Assembly: GCA_041651995.1 (NCBI GenBank)
Contig: JBAZID010000008.1
Coordinates: 1 to 64,000 of the forward strand
From: Sulfuricella sp.
GTDB taxonomy: Bacteria; Pseudomonadota; Gammaproteobacteria; Burkholderiales; Sulfuricellaceae
Direction: 5' to 3'
DNA: 64,000 nucleotides
The notes under the pieces were generated by a model. It ran no database searches and was not told the origin of the DNA. It saw only the letters and a program-made list of their open reading frames with translations. A program made the position numbers and the translations under genes. Positions 37,677 through 51,052 of this stretch are shown here, one piece after another; within the stretch, counting starts at the first letter, position 1, and each line of letters begins with the position of its first letter.

Positions 37677-39113
37677 TTACTTGGGCAAATCAGAGCAACC
37701 CATCAGGTATTCATCGACGGCCCGTGCGGTCTGGCGCCCTTCGCGTATGGCCCATACCACCAGCGACTGGCCGCGGCGCATGTCGCCCGCGGCAAATACC
37801 TTGTCCACCGAGGTCTGGTAGCAGCCAGCACCCTCCGTTGCGGCCCTGGCGTTGCCGCGGCCGTCCTTTTCCACGCCGAAGGCATCCAGCACTTTTTGCA
37901 CCGGGCTGACGAAGCCCATTGCCAGCAGCACCAGATCGGCCTGCAGCTCGAATTCGCTGCCGGGGATTTCGAGCATCTTGCCGGCACTCCATTCCACGCG
38001 CACGCAGCTCAACTTCTCGACCTTGCCATTGGCGCCGAGGAAAGCCTTGGTGGTGACCGACCAGTCGCGCGTGCAGCCTTCTTCCTGCGAGCTGGAAGTG
38101 CGCAGCCTGAGCGGCCAGTTGGGCCAGGTCAGCGCCTTGTCTTCCTGCTCGGCAGGGCGCGGCATCACCTCGATCTGGGTGACCGAGAGTGCTCCCTGGC
38201 GGATCGAGGTGCCCACGCAGTCGGAGCCGGTATCGCCGCCGCCGATCACCACCACATGCTTGCCGGTAGCCAATATCTGCTGGGACAGCACATCGCCGGC
38301 AACCACCTTGTTCTGCTGTGGCAGGAATTCCATGGCGAAATGCACGCCCGGCAGTTCCCGTCCCGGCACAGGCAAGTCGCGGGCCTGCTCGGCGCCGCCG
38401 CTCAGCACCACGGCGTCGAAGCCGTCCATGAGCTGCTGCGCGGGCACCTGTTCGCCGGCCTGCTGATTGACGCGGAATTCCACGCCCTCCGCGCGCATCT
38501 GTTCGATACGGCGGTCGATGTGCGATTTCTCGAATTTGAAATCGGGGATGCCGTAGCGCAACAGTCCGCCGATGCGGTCGTTCTTTTCGAACACCACCAC
38601 GTCATGTCCGGCGCGCGCCAATTGCTGCGCACAGGCCAGTCCGGCGGGACCGGAGCCGACGATGGCGACTTTCCTGCCGCTTTTCTTCGCGGCCGGTTGT
38701 GGCACGACCCAGCCTTGCTCCCATCCCTTGTCGATGATCGCGTGCTCGATGGACTTGATGCCCACCGCATCGTTGTTGATGTTCAGCGTGCAGGCTGCCT
38801 CGCAGGGTGCGGGGCAGACGCGGCCGGTGAATTCGGGGAAGTTGTTGGTGGAATGCAGCACGTCCAGCGCCCTTCTCCAGTCATCTCCCTTGCCCCGGTA
38901 CACCAGGTCATTCCAGTCCGGAATGATGTTGTTGACCGGGCAGCCGCTGGTGCAGAAGGGGATGCCGCAGTCCATGCAGCGCGCGCCCTGGATGGCGGCC
39001 TGCTCGTCCGTCAGGTGTTGCACGAATTCGCGGTAGTTTTTCACGCGCTCCGCGACCGGAAGGCTCGCCTCGTCCTGGCGCTGCAATTCCATGAATCCGG
39101 TAGGCTTGCCCAT
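37677..39113 (-). CDS. gltD: Glutamate synthase (NADPH) small subunit
   Basis: A 478-residue subunit. The N-terminal Cys-rich region binds two [4Fe-4S] clusters (CMDCGIPFCTSGCP; CPAPCEAACT), followed by FAD-binding GSGPAGLACAQQLARAG and NADPH-binding GGGDTGSDC. It transfers electrons from NADPH to GltB. Its ATG is adjacent to the gltB TAA stop, so the two are translated together. Confidence 0.97.
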   Translation of the reverse strand: MGKPTGFMELQRQDEASLPVAERVKNYREFVQHLTDEQAAIQGARCMDCGIPFCTSGCPVNNIIPDWNDLVYRGKGDDWRRALDVLHSTNNFPEFTGRVCPAPCEAACTLNINNDAVGIKSIEHAIIDKGWEQGWVVPQPAAKKSGRKVAIVGSGPAGLACAQQLARAGHDVVVFEKNDRIGGLLRYGIPDFKFEKSHIDRRIEQMRAEGVEFRVNQQAGEQVPAQQLMDGFDAVVLSGGAEQARDLPVPGRELPGVHFAMEFLPQQNKVVAGDVLSQQILATGKHVVVIGGGDTGSDCVGTSIRQGALSVTQIEVMPRPAEQEDKALTWPNWPLRLRTSSSQEEGCTRDWSVTTKAFLGANGKVEKLSCVRVEWSAGKMLEIPGSEFELQADLVLLAMGFVSPVQKVLDAFGVEKDGRGNARAATEGAGCYQTSVDKVFAAGDMRRGQSLVVWAIREGRQTARAVDEYLMGCSDLPK

Positions 39114-43796
<4,683 letters not shown>

Positions 43797-43991
43797 CAAA
43801 TCATGTACAGTTGTTTGAAATCGTTGACCTCAAAGCGCCAGGATACCCATGTAAAATCAGCGCGAAAGGGCGGAAATGTTACCCCGTCTCGAACCGGATG
43901 GCAACCATGTAGCAGTGCATGATGCCCCGCATGATTGGCGCGGCACCGGTTCTCGGTTATGATTTACCCCAAATTTTTGAGGAATGTTTAA

Positions 43992-44447
43992 ATGAGCGGT
44001 CTCGATCAAAACACCCCCCGCCCTACCGAAATCAAGTTGCACCAGAAATCCCGCGAACTGGAAATCGCCTTTTCCGACGGTAAAATTTTTCATCTGCCTT
44101 GTGAGTTTCTGCGTGTTTACTCGCCTTCCGCCGAAGTGCGTGGTCACGGACCGGGGCAGGAAACCTTGCAGACCGGCAAGCGGGAAGTGGAAATCAATGG
44201 CATCGAACCGGTGGGCAATTACGCCGTGGTGTTGCGTTTTTCCGATGGGCACGACAGCGGGATTTACTCCTGGGACTACCTCCATGATCTGGGCATGAGC
44301 CAGGAAGCCCTGTGGCAGAATTATCTGGACCGCCTGCAGGCTGCCGGTGCCAGCCGGGAGTCACCGGTACACGAAGCCATTGCCAAGAAATCCGGCGGTT
44401 GCGGCTCCGGGGGCTGTGGTTCGGGTGGTTGCGGCAGCAAGGGATAA
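43992..44447 (+). CDS. DUF971 protein with Gly-Cys repeat tail
   Basis: A 151-residue protein. Residues 12-100 form a DUF971 domain (ELEIAFSDGKIFHLPCEFLRV, then GNYAVVLRFSDGHDSGIYSW), the N-terminal domain also found in gamma-butyrobetaine hydroxylases. The C-terminal 17 residues hold three GGCGS repeats; three Cys at regular spacing could bind a metal or Fe-S precursor. DUF971 genes often precede ubiE in betaproteobacteria, as here. AGGA lies before the ATG. No function has been established. Confidence 0.85.
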   Translation: MSGLDQNTPRPTEIKLHQKSRELEIAFSDGKIFHLPCEFLRVYSPSAEVRGHGPGQETLQTGKREVEINGIEPVGNYAVVLRFSDGHDSGIYSWDYLHDLGMSQEALWQNYLDRLQAAGASRESPVHEAIAKKSGGCGSGGCGSGGCGSKG

Positions 44448-44486
44448 TTCGCAATAGCAAGAGATAATCAAGGGAACGGGTTAGTA

Positions 44487-45224
44487 ATGAGCGATAAAAC
44501 CACACACTTCGGCTTCGCGACGGTCGCCGAGGAAGAAAAGGCAAGCAAGGTCGCGGAAGTTTTTCATTCTGTAGCCAGCCGCTATGACCTTATGAATGAT
44601 GTGATGTCGGGTGGCCTGCATCGCCTGTGGAAAATTTTCACCATCGAGCAAAGCGGTGTTCGCACTGGCGGCAAGGTGCTGGATGTCGCTGGTGGCAGTG
44701 CCGATCTGTCGCTGCAGTTTGCGAAAAAAGTCGGCCCCACCGGCCAGGTCATTCTCACCGACATCAACAGTTCCATGCTGACCGTGGGCCGCGACCGGCT
44801 GATGGATGGCGGATTCAATCCCACCGCGGCACAGTGCGATGGCGAGAAACTGCCTTTCCCGAGTAACTATTTCGACTGTGTGACGGTGGCTTTCGGCCTG
44901 CGCAACATGACCCACAAGGATGCGGCGCTGAAGGAAATGTACCGCGTCATCAAGCCCGGCGGACGGGTGCTGGTGCTGGAGTTTTCCCGGATTGCCGCGC
45001 CGTTGCGCCCTTTTTATGATTTTTATTCCTTCAAACTGCTGCCGGTCATGGGTAAATTGATCGCCAACGATGAAGCGAGTTATCGTTACCTGGCCGAATC
45101 CATCCGCATGCACCCGGATCAGGACACCCTCAAGCAGATGATGGAAGAGGCCGGCCTTGAGCGGGTGGAATACTTCAATCTCACTGGCGGCGTGGTGGCC
45201 CTGCACAAGGGTTTCAAGCTCTGA
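44487..45224 (+). CDS. ubiE: Ubiquinone/menaquinone biosynthesis methyltransferase UbiE
   Basis: A 245-residue SAM-dependent C-methyltransferase. The SAM motif is KVLDVAGGSADL, followed by ITDINSSML and AFGLRNMT, and a NLTGGVVALHKGFK end typical of UbiE. It methylates the demethoxyquinone ring in ubiquinone (and demethylmenaquinone) synthesis. GGGAACGG precedes the ATG. Its stop overlaps the apparent ubiJ start. Confidence 0.96.
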   Translation: MSDKTTHFGFATVAEEEKASKVAEVFHSVASRYDLMNDVMSGGLHRLWKIFTIEQSGVRTGGKVLDVAGGSADLSLQFAKKVGPTGQVILTDINSSMLTVGRDRLMDGGFNPTAAQCDGEKLPFPSNYFDCVTVAFGLRNMTHKDAALKEMYRVIKPGGRVLVLEFSRIAAPLRPFYDFYSFKLLPVMGKLIANDEASYRYLAESIRMHPDQDTLKQMMEEAGLERVEYFNLTGGVVALHKGFKL

Positions 45225-45829
45225 GCCCTGCCGAACCACCCCTTCTTCTGACGGCCCAGGCTTTCGCGGCGACCTTCAACCATCTGCTGCAAAGTCAGCC
45301 CTGGTCGCAGGAGCGCCTGCAGCGTCACGCCGGCAAAACCCTCCGGGTCAACCTGCCACCCCTGCTGCTGCTTGTCAGTATTGAGCCGGACGGCATGATT
45401 GCCGCCGCCCCGGAAGGGGCGGAACCCGACGCCATCCTTGGCGTTTCCCCGCTTGCATTGCTGCACATGCTGTCTTCGCGGCCTACGCCGCAGGAGTTGG
45501 TGCACACCGCGGGAGACGCAACCCTGGCGGTGGATTTCGGCAATATCCTGCAGAATCTGCGCTGGGATGCGGAAGAGGATTTGAGCAAGGTATTCGGCGA
45601 TGTGCTGGGCCATCGCATGGCCAGCACCGGCGCGAGCCTGCTGCTGCAAACGCGGCAGGCGGCGGAGAGCCTGGCTGCCAATCTGGTCGAATACTGGAGC
45701 GAGGAAAAGCCGCTATTGGCCAGACGCATGGATATAGAAGACTTTATCAGGGAAGTGGACACTGTGCGCGATGCGGCGGAGCGGCTGGAAAAACGGGTGG
45801 AGCGGTTGATGCAAAGGGCGGAATCGTAG
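45221..45829 (+). CDS. ubiJ: Ubiquinone biosynthesis accessory factor UbiJ, apparent CTG start
   Basis: A 202-residue protein with an SCP2-like lipid-binding domain (about 12-120; FNHLLQSQPWSQERLQRHAG) and a C-terminal helical tail of the UbiJ type (VDTVRDAAERLEKRVERL). It helps assemble the ubiquinone hydroxylase complex. The conserved region is read from just after ubiE, but the frame from the last stop (45158-45160) to codon 59 has no ATG, GTG or TTG; the first ATG (45395) would remove the SCP2 core. A CTG at 45221, overlapping the ubiE stop (CTGA) with AAGG ten bases upstream, gives the usual family length. Confidence 0.8.
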   Translation: MSPAEPPLLLTAQAFAATFNHLLQSQPWSQERLQRHAGKTLRVNLPPLLLLVSIEPDGMIAAAPEGAEPDAILGVSPLALLHMLSSRPTPQELVHTAGDATLAVDFGNILQNLRWDAEEDLSKVFGDVLGHRMASTGASLLLQTRQAAESLAANLVEYWSEEKPLLARRMDIEDFIREVDTVRDAAERLEKRVERLMQRAES

Positions 45830-45830
45830 A

Positions 45831-47363
45831 ATGCGGTTACTGCGCCTGATCAAAATATTGCACGTGGTATTCCGCTTTGGCCTGGAGGAGTTTTTCCTCG
45901 GCCACGAACGCTTTCGCATTCTGCGCCCGTTGGTCAAGCTGGCACTGTTCTGGCGGCCAATCAAAGCGCCGCGCGCCGAACGTTTGCGTCTGGCGCTGGA
46001 GGCGCTGGGGCCGATTTTCGTCAAATTCGGCCAGTTGCTCTCGACCCGGCGCGACCTGGTCCCCCTCGATATTGCCAACGAGCTGGCCAAATTGCAGGAC
46101 CGGGTGCCGCCTTTCCCCACGGCACAAGCGCTGGAAGTGTTGTACAAGGTTTATGGCAGGCCGGTAAGCGAGGTGTTTTCCGAGTTCGACGAAGTTCCCA
46201 TCGCGTCCGCTTCGGTGGCTCAGGTTCACCTTGCCGTGCTCAAAAATGGCCGCCGTGCGGCGGTAAAAATCCTGCGCCCCGGCATTGCGCCCCTGATCGA
46301 CAAGGATATTGACCTGCTGTATGTCGGCGGCGGTCTGATCGAAACCCTGTGGGCTGACGGAAAACGCCTCAAGCCACGCGAGGTGGTGGCGGAATTCGAA
46401 AAACATCTGCACGACGAGCTTGACCTGATGCGCGAGGCTGCCAGCGCTTCCCAGCTGCGGCGCAACTTCGATGGATCGGATCTGCTGGTGGTGCCGGAAG
46501 TGTTCTGGGATTACTGCCATACCGGGGTGATGGTGATGGAGTGGATGGACGGCACGCCCATCAGCCAGGTCGACAAGCTGCGCGAGCTGGGGGTGAATAT
46601 TCCCAAGCTGGCCTGCGCCGGTGTGGAAATTTTCTTCACCCAGGTATTCCGCGACGGCTTTTTTCATGCCGACATGCACCCCGGCAACATCCTGGTGGCA
46701 CCCGACGGGCGCTATATCGCCCTCGACTTCGGCATCATGGGCACCCTTACCGATGTTGACAGAAACTATCTGGCGCAGAATTTTCTCGCCTTCTTCCGCC
46801 GCGATTACAAACGCGTTGCACAGGCTCATATCGAGTCTGGCTGGGCGCCGAAGGGCACCCGGGTGGACGAGTTCGAAGCGGCGATCCGCGCCGTGTGCGA
46901 ACCGGCTTTCGACCGCCCGCTCAAGGAAATCTCCTTCGGACGCGTATTGCTGGGGCTGTTCCAGGCCTCGCGCCGCTTCAACGTGGAAATCCAGCCGCAG
47001 CTGGTGCTGCTGCAGAAAACCCTGCTCAATATCGAGGGCCTGGGGCGCGAGCTCGATCCCGATCTCGACCTGTGGCAGACCGCCAAGCCTTACCTGGAAC
47101 GCTGGATGTCGGAGCAGATCGGCTGGCGCGGGCTGGTGAATGCGCTCAAGACCGAGGCGCCGAACTGGGCCGGCATCCTGCCGCAACTGCCGCGTCTCGC
47201 CCATGCCTGGCTGGGGCGGGACCATGAAAGCGATGTCCTGCGTCTGCGCATCGAGATGGAGGCCCGCGAACGCCGCGAGCAGCGCCGTTTCTGGCTGCTG
47301 GCCGTGCTTCTGACCCTGGTCCTGCTGACACAGGTGTTGCCGTGGACCACGCTGCTGGAATAG
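45831..47363 (+). CDS. ubiB: Ubiquinone biosynthesis kinase-like protein UbiB
   Basis: A 510-residue ADCK/ABC1 family protein. Family marks are the N-terminal KxGQ-like KFGQLLSTRRDLVP, SASVAQVH (alanine-rich loop), and DGFFHADMHPGNILV and LDFG. Two membrane segments close the C-terminus (LLAVLLTLVLL). It is needed for ubiquinone synthesis, perhaps by ATP-dependent lipid extraction. Its ATG lies one base after the ubiJ stop, completing ubiE-ubiJ-ubiB. Confidence 0.96.
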   Translation: MRLLRLIKILHVVFRFGLEEFFLGHERFRILRPLVKLALFWRPIKAPRAERLRLALEALGPIFVKFGQLLSTRRDLVPLDIANELAKLQDRVPPFPTAQALEVLYKVYGRPVSEVFSEFDEVPIASASVAQVHLAVLKNGRRAAVKILRPGIAPLIDKDIDLLYVGGGLIETLWADGKRLKPREVVAEFEKHLHDELDLMREAASASQLRRNFDGSDLLVVPEVFWDYCHTGVMVMEWMDGTPISQVDKLRELGVNIPKLACAGVEIFFTQVFRDGFFHADMHPGNILVAPDGRYIALDFGIMGTLTDVDRNYLAQNFLAFFRRDYKRVAQAHIESGWAPKGTRVDEFEAAIRAVCEPAFDRPLKEISFGRVLLGLFQASRRFNVEIQPQLVLLQKTLLNIEGLGRELDPDLDLWQTAKPYLERWMSEQIGWRGLVNALKTEAPNWAGILPQLPRLAHAWLGRDHESDVLRLRIEMEARERREQRRFWLLAVLLTLVLLTQVLPWTTLLE

Positions 47364-47374
47364 AGTCTCAAGGC

Positions 47375-48880
47375 ATGCTGCTCTGGTATCTGGTTCTCTA
47401 CCTGCTGGTTTCCATCGGCATCGGCCTGTATGCCGCCACCCGGGTTCACAGCGCGCGGGATTACGTGGTCGCCGGCCGTCACCTGCCGCTGTATATCGTC
47501 ACCGCCACGGTATTTGCCACCTGGTTCGGCTCGGAAGCGGTGCTGGGCATTTCCGCCAAATTCGTTCAGGACGGTCTCAAGGGCATCGTGGAAGATCCTT
47601 TTGGCGCCAGCATGTGCCTGATTCTGGTGGGCATGTTTTTTGCCGCCAAACTCTACAAACTGAATTTGCTGACCATCGGCGATTACTACCGCCAGCGCTA
47701 CAATCGCACGGTTGAAATACTGACCAGCACGGCGATCGTGATTTCCTATCTGGGCTGGGTTTCGGCCCAGATTATCGCCCTGGGGCTGGTCTTTTCCATT
47801 GTTTCGGGCGGCGCCATCTCAAACAGCGACGGCATGATCATCGGTGCCGCGATCGTGCTGATTTATACCTTGTTCGGCGGCATGTGGTCGGTGGCGCTGA
47901 CGGACTTCTTCCAGATGAGCATTATCGTGGTGGGCCTGCTGTATATCGCCTATCTGGTCAGCGACATGGCGGGTGGCGTTGGCAGGGTGGTGGCGCACGC
48001 GCACACGGCGGGAAAATTCGAGTTCTGGCCGGCACTTGAGACCCGGGACGTGCTGGCATTCGTCGCCGCGTGGGTCACCATGATGTTCGGCTCCATTCCC
48101 CAGCAGGACGTATTTCAGCGCGTCATGTCGGCGCGCAGCGGGAAGATTGCCGTGACGGGGGCGATTCTGGGCGGCATCCTGTATTTCGTGTTCGCCTTCA
48201 TTCCCCTGTTCCTGGCCTACTCCGCCAGCCTGGTGGATCCGGTCATGGTGACCGGGCTGATCGAGAAAGATCCGCAACTGATCCTGCCCAGCCTGATTCT
48301 CAACCACATGCCAATTCTTGCCCAGGTGATGTTTTTCGGCGCGTTGTTGTCCGCCATCATGAGCACGGCGAGCGGCACCCTGCTTGCTCCATCGGTAACC
48401 TTCACCGAAAACATTCTGAAAAACATCATTGGTCATCAGAGCGATCGCCGTTTTTTATGGACCATGCGCCTGGTAGTGGTTTGCTTTGCGGTGATCGTCA
48501 CCTTGTTTGCGCTCAATTCCAACGCGAGTATCTACGACATGGTGAGCAATGCCTACAAGGTGACGCTGGTCATGGCTTTCGTGCCCCTGGTGTTCGGGCT
48601 GTACTGGAAGCGCGCCAATACCCAGGGCGCCCTGTTCGCCATTACTGCCGGGTTGACAAGCTGGCTGCTGTTGGAAGTTTTCAATCCGGATGGCCTGTGG
48701 CCGCCGCAACTGGTCGGGCTGCTTGCCAGTGTGGCCGGCATGCTGGCCGGCTCGCTGCTGCCCCATTTCGCCGGCAAACCCACGCCGCTCGAACCCGATC
48801 ACGCCGCATTGCATCACCATGCGGCGGCGCAGACAGGCCATGTGGTTGAACGCCTGAACCCGCCGCACAGCAAGCTTTAA
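47375..48880 (+). CDS. Sodium/solute symporter (SSS family), third in window
   Basis: A 501-residue SSS transporter with about 13 membrane segments: DYVVAGRHLPL near the start, ATWFGSEAVLGISA, and a late SAIMSTASGTLLAPS. No small subunit gene is adjacent and the protein lacks the inserts of the two other symporters. ATG 47375 is set by AAGG and lies 11 nt after the ubiB stop. The substrate may be a carboxylate, amino acid or proline-like compound; the sequence does not tell. Confidence 0.88.
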   Translation: MLLWYLVLYLLVSIGIGLYAATRVHSARDYVVAGRHLPLYIVTATVFATWFGSEAVLGISAKFVQDGLKGIVEDPFGASMCLILVGMFFAAKLYKLNLLTIGDYYRQRYNRTVEILTSTAIVISYLGWVSAQIIALGLVFSIVSGGAISNSDGMIIGAAIVLIYTLFGGMWSVALTDFFQMSIIVVGLLYIAYLVSDMAGGVGRVVAHAHTAGKFEFWPALETRDVLAFVAAWVTMMFGSIPQQDVFQRVMSARSGKIAVTGAILGGILYFVFAFIPLFLAYSASLVDPVMVTGLIEKDPQLILPSLILNHMPILAQVMFFGALLSAIMSTASGTLLAPSVTFTENILKNIIGHQSDRRFLWTMRLVVVCFAVIVTLFALNSNASIYDMVSNAYKVTLVMAFVPLVFGLYWKRANTQGALFAITAGLTSWLLLEVFNPDGLWPPQLVGLLASVAGMLAGSLLPHFAGKPTPLEPDHAALHHHAAAQTGHVVERLNPPHSKL

Positions 48881-48926
48881 GCCCAGGCTTCGGACCTTGG
48901 CGTGAAACTCGCGAAGCGAGCCTTCG

Positions 48927-49901
48927 TTAGGTCGTGCTCCCGGTTTGCTGGAAAGCGCCCGCAAAGCAGGTCAGGAAACGTTCCAGCTTCTTTTCTGGCA
49001 GGTGGTTGATCCCGGCCGCCCCCTTGCGCCCGCCGCCGCTCTCGAACTGGCGGCACAGCTCGTCCGCACCGGTCGGCTTGACGCGCGGTGCGCGCACGCT
49101 GACCAGATAGCCGCCGCCGGCTTTTTGTGTCAGCACTGCATGGGCGAAGGCGGGTTCGTCCTGCGCCAGCAGGTTGCCGAATACCCCGCTGACGCGCCGC
49201 GCCCAAGGCTGGCCGGGGAGCAGGTAGACGCTGCCGGACGGGTAGTCCCGCTCTGGCTGGAGCGCGCGGGCCAGCTTCATGTCCGCCGTATAGCCCTGTT
49301 TCAGGGTGGCAAAGATGGTTTCCCCGGCGATGAAAGAGAAAGGGTCTGCATAGGCGTGCAGGCGGCGGTACAGTTCGGCGGGGTGAAAAAAGAGATCGTC
49401 AACGCTTTCGCCATAGGCATTGTAGTTGAGGTATTCGCCCAGTTCGCGTAGCGCGGTCAGTTGATCTTCGGACAGGTTCAGGGGTGCGGCGGCAAGCCGG
49501 GCGCTGTCCGGCAGGCCGTCGCCGAACGCTGCGGCCACCGCCCAGGCGCGGAAGCGGCCCGCCAGCATGGCATCCACCAGCAGGCTGGTGCAGGTAGCGG
49601 GGGAGGGATCGATTGTCGCGCGTAGCGCAGGGTGCGCCGGAATCTCGCCGGCAAAGTGGTGATCAAGGTAAACCACTTCAACACCATGATCAAGCAGGGA
49701 TTTCAGCGCCGCACGGTTTTTGTCGAGCGAAATATCGAGTGCGGTGACCCGGTCGCCCGCCTGTGCATGAACCTGTTTCAACAGGTCGATATCACGCTTT
49801 ATCCCGGTAATGAGCAGGCTGTCGCAAGGCTCGGCCAGACGCAGCTGATGCAGCGCGCAGATGCCGTCGGCATCGCCATTGAAGACGTCGTAATGGGTCA
49901 T
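48927..49901 (-). CDS. DHH-family phosphoesterase
   Basis: A 324-residue enzyme with DHH-family metal-binding motifs: FNGDADG at the N-terminus, an Asp in ALDISL, and the LDHH signature, followed by a DHHA1-like C-terminal domain with a Gly-rich end (GGGRKGAAG). It may cleave phosphoester bonds in polyphosphate or small nucleotides; the exact substrate is unknown. It is divergent from the MazG-like gene, with only 8 nt between longest ORFs. Confidence 0.83.
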   Translation of the reverse strand: MTHYDVFNGDADGICALHQLRLAEPCDSLLITGIKRDIDLLKQVHAQAGDRVTALDISLDKNRAALKSLLDHGVEVVYLDHHFAGEIPAHPALRATIDPSPATCTSLLVDAMLAGRFRAWAVAAAFGDGLPDSARLAAAPLNLSEDQLTALRELGEYLNYNAYGESVDDLFFHPAELYRRLHAYADPFSFIAGETIFATLKQGYTADMKLARALQPERDYPSGSVYLLPGQPWARRVSGVFGNLLAQDEPAFAHAVLTQKAGGGYLVSVRAPRVKPTGADELCRQFESGGGRKGAAGINHLPEKKLERFLTCFAGAFQQTGSTT

Positions 49902-49939
49902 GGGCTGATATGATACACATTTTTGGCGGGGGTTCTGCG

Positions 49940-50260
49940 ATGGAGGGGCATGGTCTGGATAGCTTGCGCGACGAGTTGCGGAAATTTGCCGCTGCGCGCG
50001 ACTGGGAACAGTTTCACACCCCGAAGAATCTCGCCATGGCCCTGATTGTCGAGGCGGCGGAACTGGTCGAGCCGTTCCAGTGGCTGACGCCCGAACAGAG
50101 CCAGGAACTTTCGCCGGAAAAGCTGGAAGCCGTGCGCCAGGAATGTGCCGACATCCTGATTTACCTCACCCGCTTTGCCGACATGCTGGGCATCGACCTG
50201 CTCGATGCCGCGCGCGACAAGCTGGTGATCAATGCCGCCAAGTATCCGGCGCCGAAATGA
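49940..50260 (+). CDS. MazG-like nucleotide pyrophosphohydrolase
   Basis: A 106-residue all-alpha NTP pyrophosphohydrolase of the RS21-C6/dCTPase type: IVEAAELVEPFQW and ECADILIYLTRFA give the EExxE...ExxD metal site. It cleaves (deoxy)nucleoside triphosphates to monophosphates, guarding the nucleotide pool. The ATG at 49940 follows GGGGG at six bases; an ATG ten codons upstream lacks a site. The palindromic element starts 10 nt after the stop. Confidence 0.88.
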   Translation: MEGHGLDSLRDELRKFAAARDWEQFHTPKNLAMALIVEAAELVEPFQWLTPEQSQELSPEKLEAVRQECADILIYLTRFADMLGIDLLDAARDKLVINAAKYPAPK

Positions 50261-50270
50261 GCTGAAAAGC

Positions 50271-50390
50271 GATTAACCACGGAGAACACGGAGCAAAACC
50301 GAATTGCATGGCGTTGGCTCTATCCGCTAGGTTAATCCCTGTATGGCCCTAATGGCCTTTCTCCGTGCTCTCCGTGTTCTCCGTGGTTAA
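50271..50390. repeat. Palindromic CACGGAG element, copy 2
   Basis: A 120-nt element whose ends share 21 matching bases in inverted orientation (TTAACCACGGAGAACACGGA at the left; the right arm carries its complement). It shares end sequence with the element at 22845-22983 but the core is unrelated. Both follow a gene stop by 10-15 nt and precede a start by about 20-30 nt. Confidence 0.75.
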
Positions 50391-50421
50391 AATACCTTTT
50401 TTAGAGAGAATTAAATAATCC

Positions 50422-50730
50422 ATGAGCTATTTCGAAAAACACGTATTTTTCTGCACCAACCAGCGCGAGGACGGCCAGTCGTGCTGCGCCAACCATGATG
50501 CCCAGGCAATGCGCGACCATGCCAAGGGGCGGATCAAGAAACTGGATATGAACGGCCCGGGCAAGGTGCGCATCAACAGCGCCGGCTGCCTCGACCGCTG
50601 CGGTGAGGGGCCGGTGCTGGTGGTGTACCCGGAAGCGGTGTGGTACACCTACGTCGACCAGTCGGACATCGATGAAATCGTCGACAGCCATCTGGTCGGC
50701 AACCAGGTGGTGGAACGGCTCAAGATCTGA
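50422..50730 (+). CDS. Thioredoxin-like [2Fe-2S] ferredoxin
   Basis: A 102-residue protein. Four Cys for a [2Fe-2S] cluster lie in HVFFCTNQREDGQSCC and INSAGCLDRCGEGP, the pattern of thioredoxin-like ferredoxins (as in NuoE-like and Shethna-type proteins). It carries electrons to an unknown partner. The ATG lies 32 nt after the palindromic element and lacks a strong ribosome-binding site. Confidence 0.9.
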   Translation: MSYFEKHVFFCTNQREDGQSCCANHDAQAMRDHAKGRIKKLDMNGPGKVRINSAGCLDRCGEGPVLVVYPEAVWYTYVDQSDIDEIVDSHLVGNQVVERLKI

Positions 50731-50746
50731 AGTAGCCATCGGCTTC

Positions 50747-50792
50747 TTGAACTTGCACGTTATCATGATAAACTAAGTCCATTAAACTAAGT
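50747..50792 (+). promoter_or_regulatory. Toxin-antitoxin promoter/operator with palindrome and direct repeats
   Basis: TTGAAC (50747-50752) and TAAACT (50769-50774) are 16 nt apart. The perfect palindrome TTATCATGATAA (50760-50771) and direct repeats TAAACTAAGT (50769-50778, 50783-50792) cover the -10 and the region up to the antitoxin ATG (50807). Antitoxins of the Phd/YefM type bind such repeats to autoregulate. The site is inferred from position and repeats. Confidence 0.55.
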
Positions 50793-50806
50793 TAAACTGG
50801 ATTGCC

Positions 50807-51052
50807 ATGCAAACAGTCAATATCCACGAAGCCAAAACCCAGCTTTCGCGCCTGGTCGAGCAGGCGGTAGAGGGGGATTCCTTCATCATCGCCAAGGCCG
50901 GAAAACCACTGGTCAAGGTGACCCGGCTGGATGCGCCTTCAGCCGGACAAGTCCGCAGGCTGGGCTTCATGGCGGGCCAGATCAGGGTGCCTGATGATTT
51001 TGACCGCATGGGCAGCGGAGAAATCGAGCGGCTCTTCGGAGGGGAAGAATGA
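50807..51052 (+). CDS. Phd/YefM-family antitoxin
   Basis: An 81-residue antitoxin: MQTVNIHEAKTQLSRLVEQ is a typical Phd/YefM opening, followed by GDSFIIAKAGKPLVKV. The N-terminal half binds the operator, the C-terminal part should mask the toxin. Its last 4 nt overlap the toxin start at 51049, as usual for such pairs. Confidence 0.92.
   Translation: MQTVNIHEAKTQLSRLVEQAVEGDSFIIAKAGKPLVKVTRLDAPSAGQVRRLGFMAGQIRVPDDFDRMGSGEIERLFGGEE

Noticed and set aside
45395..45829. 144-codon frame as a complete small gene
   Set aside because: It begins in the middle of the UbiJ SCP2 domain; conserved sequence continues upstream to 45221.
48907..48919. CTCGC-GAA-GCGAG hairpin after the third symporter
   Set aside because: The stem is five base pairs and there is no T-run, so it does not support a terminator call.
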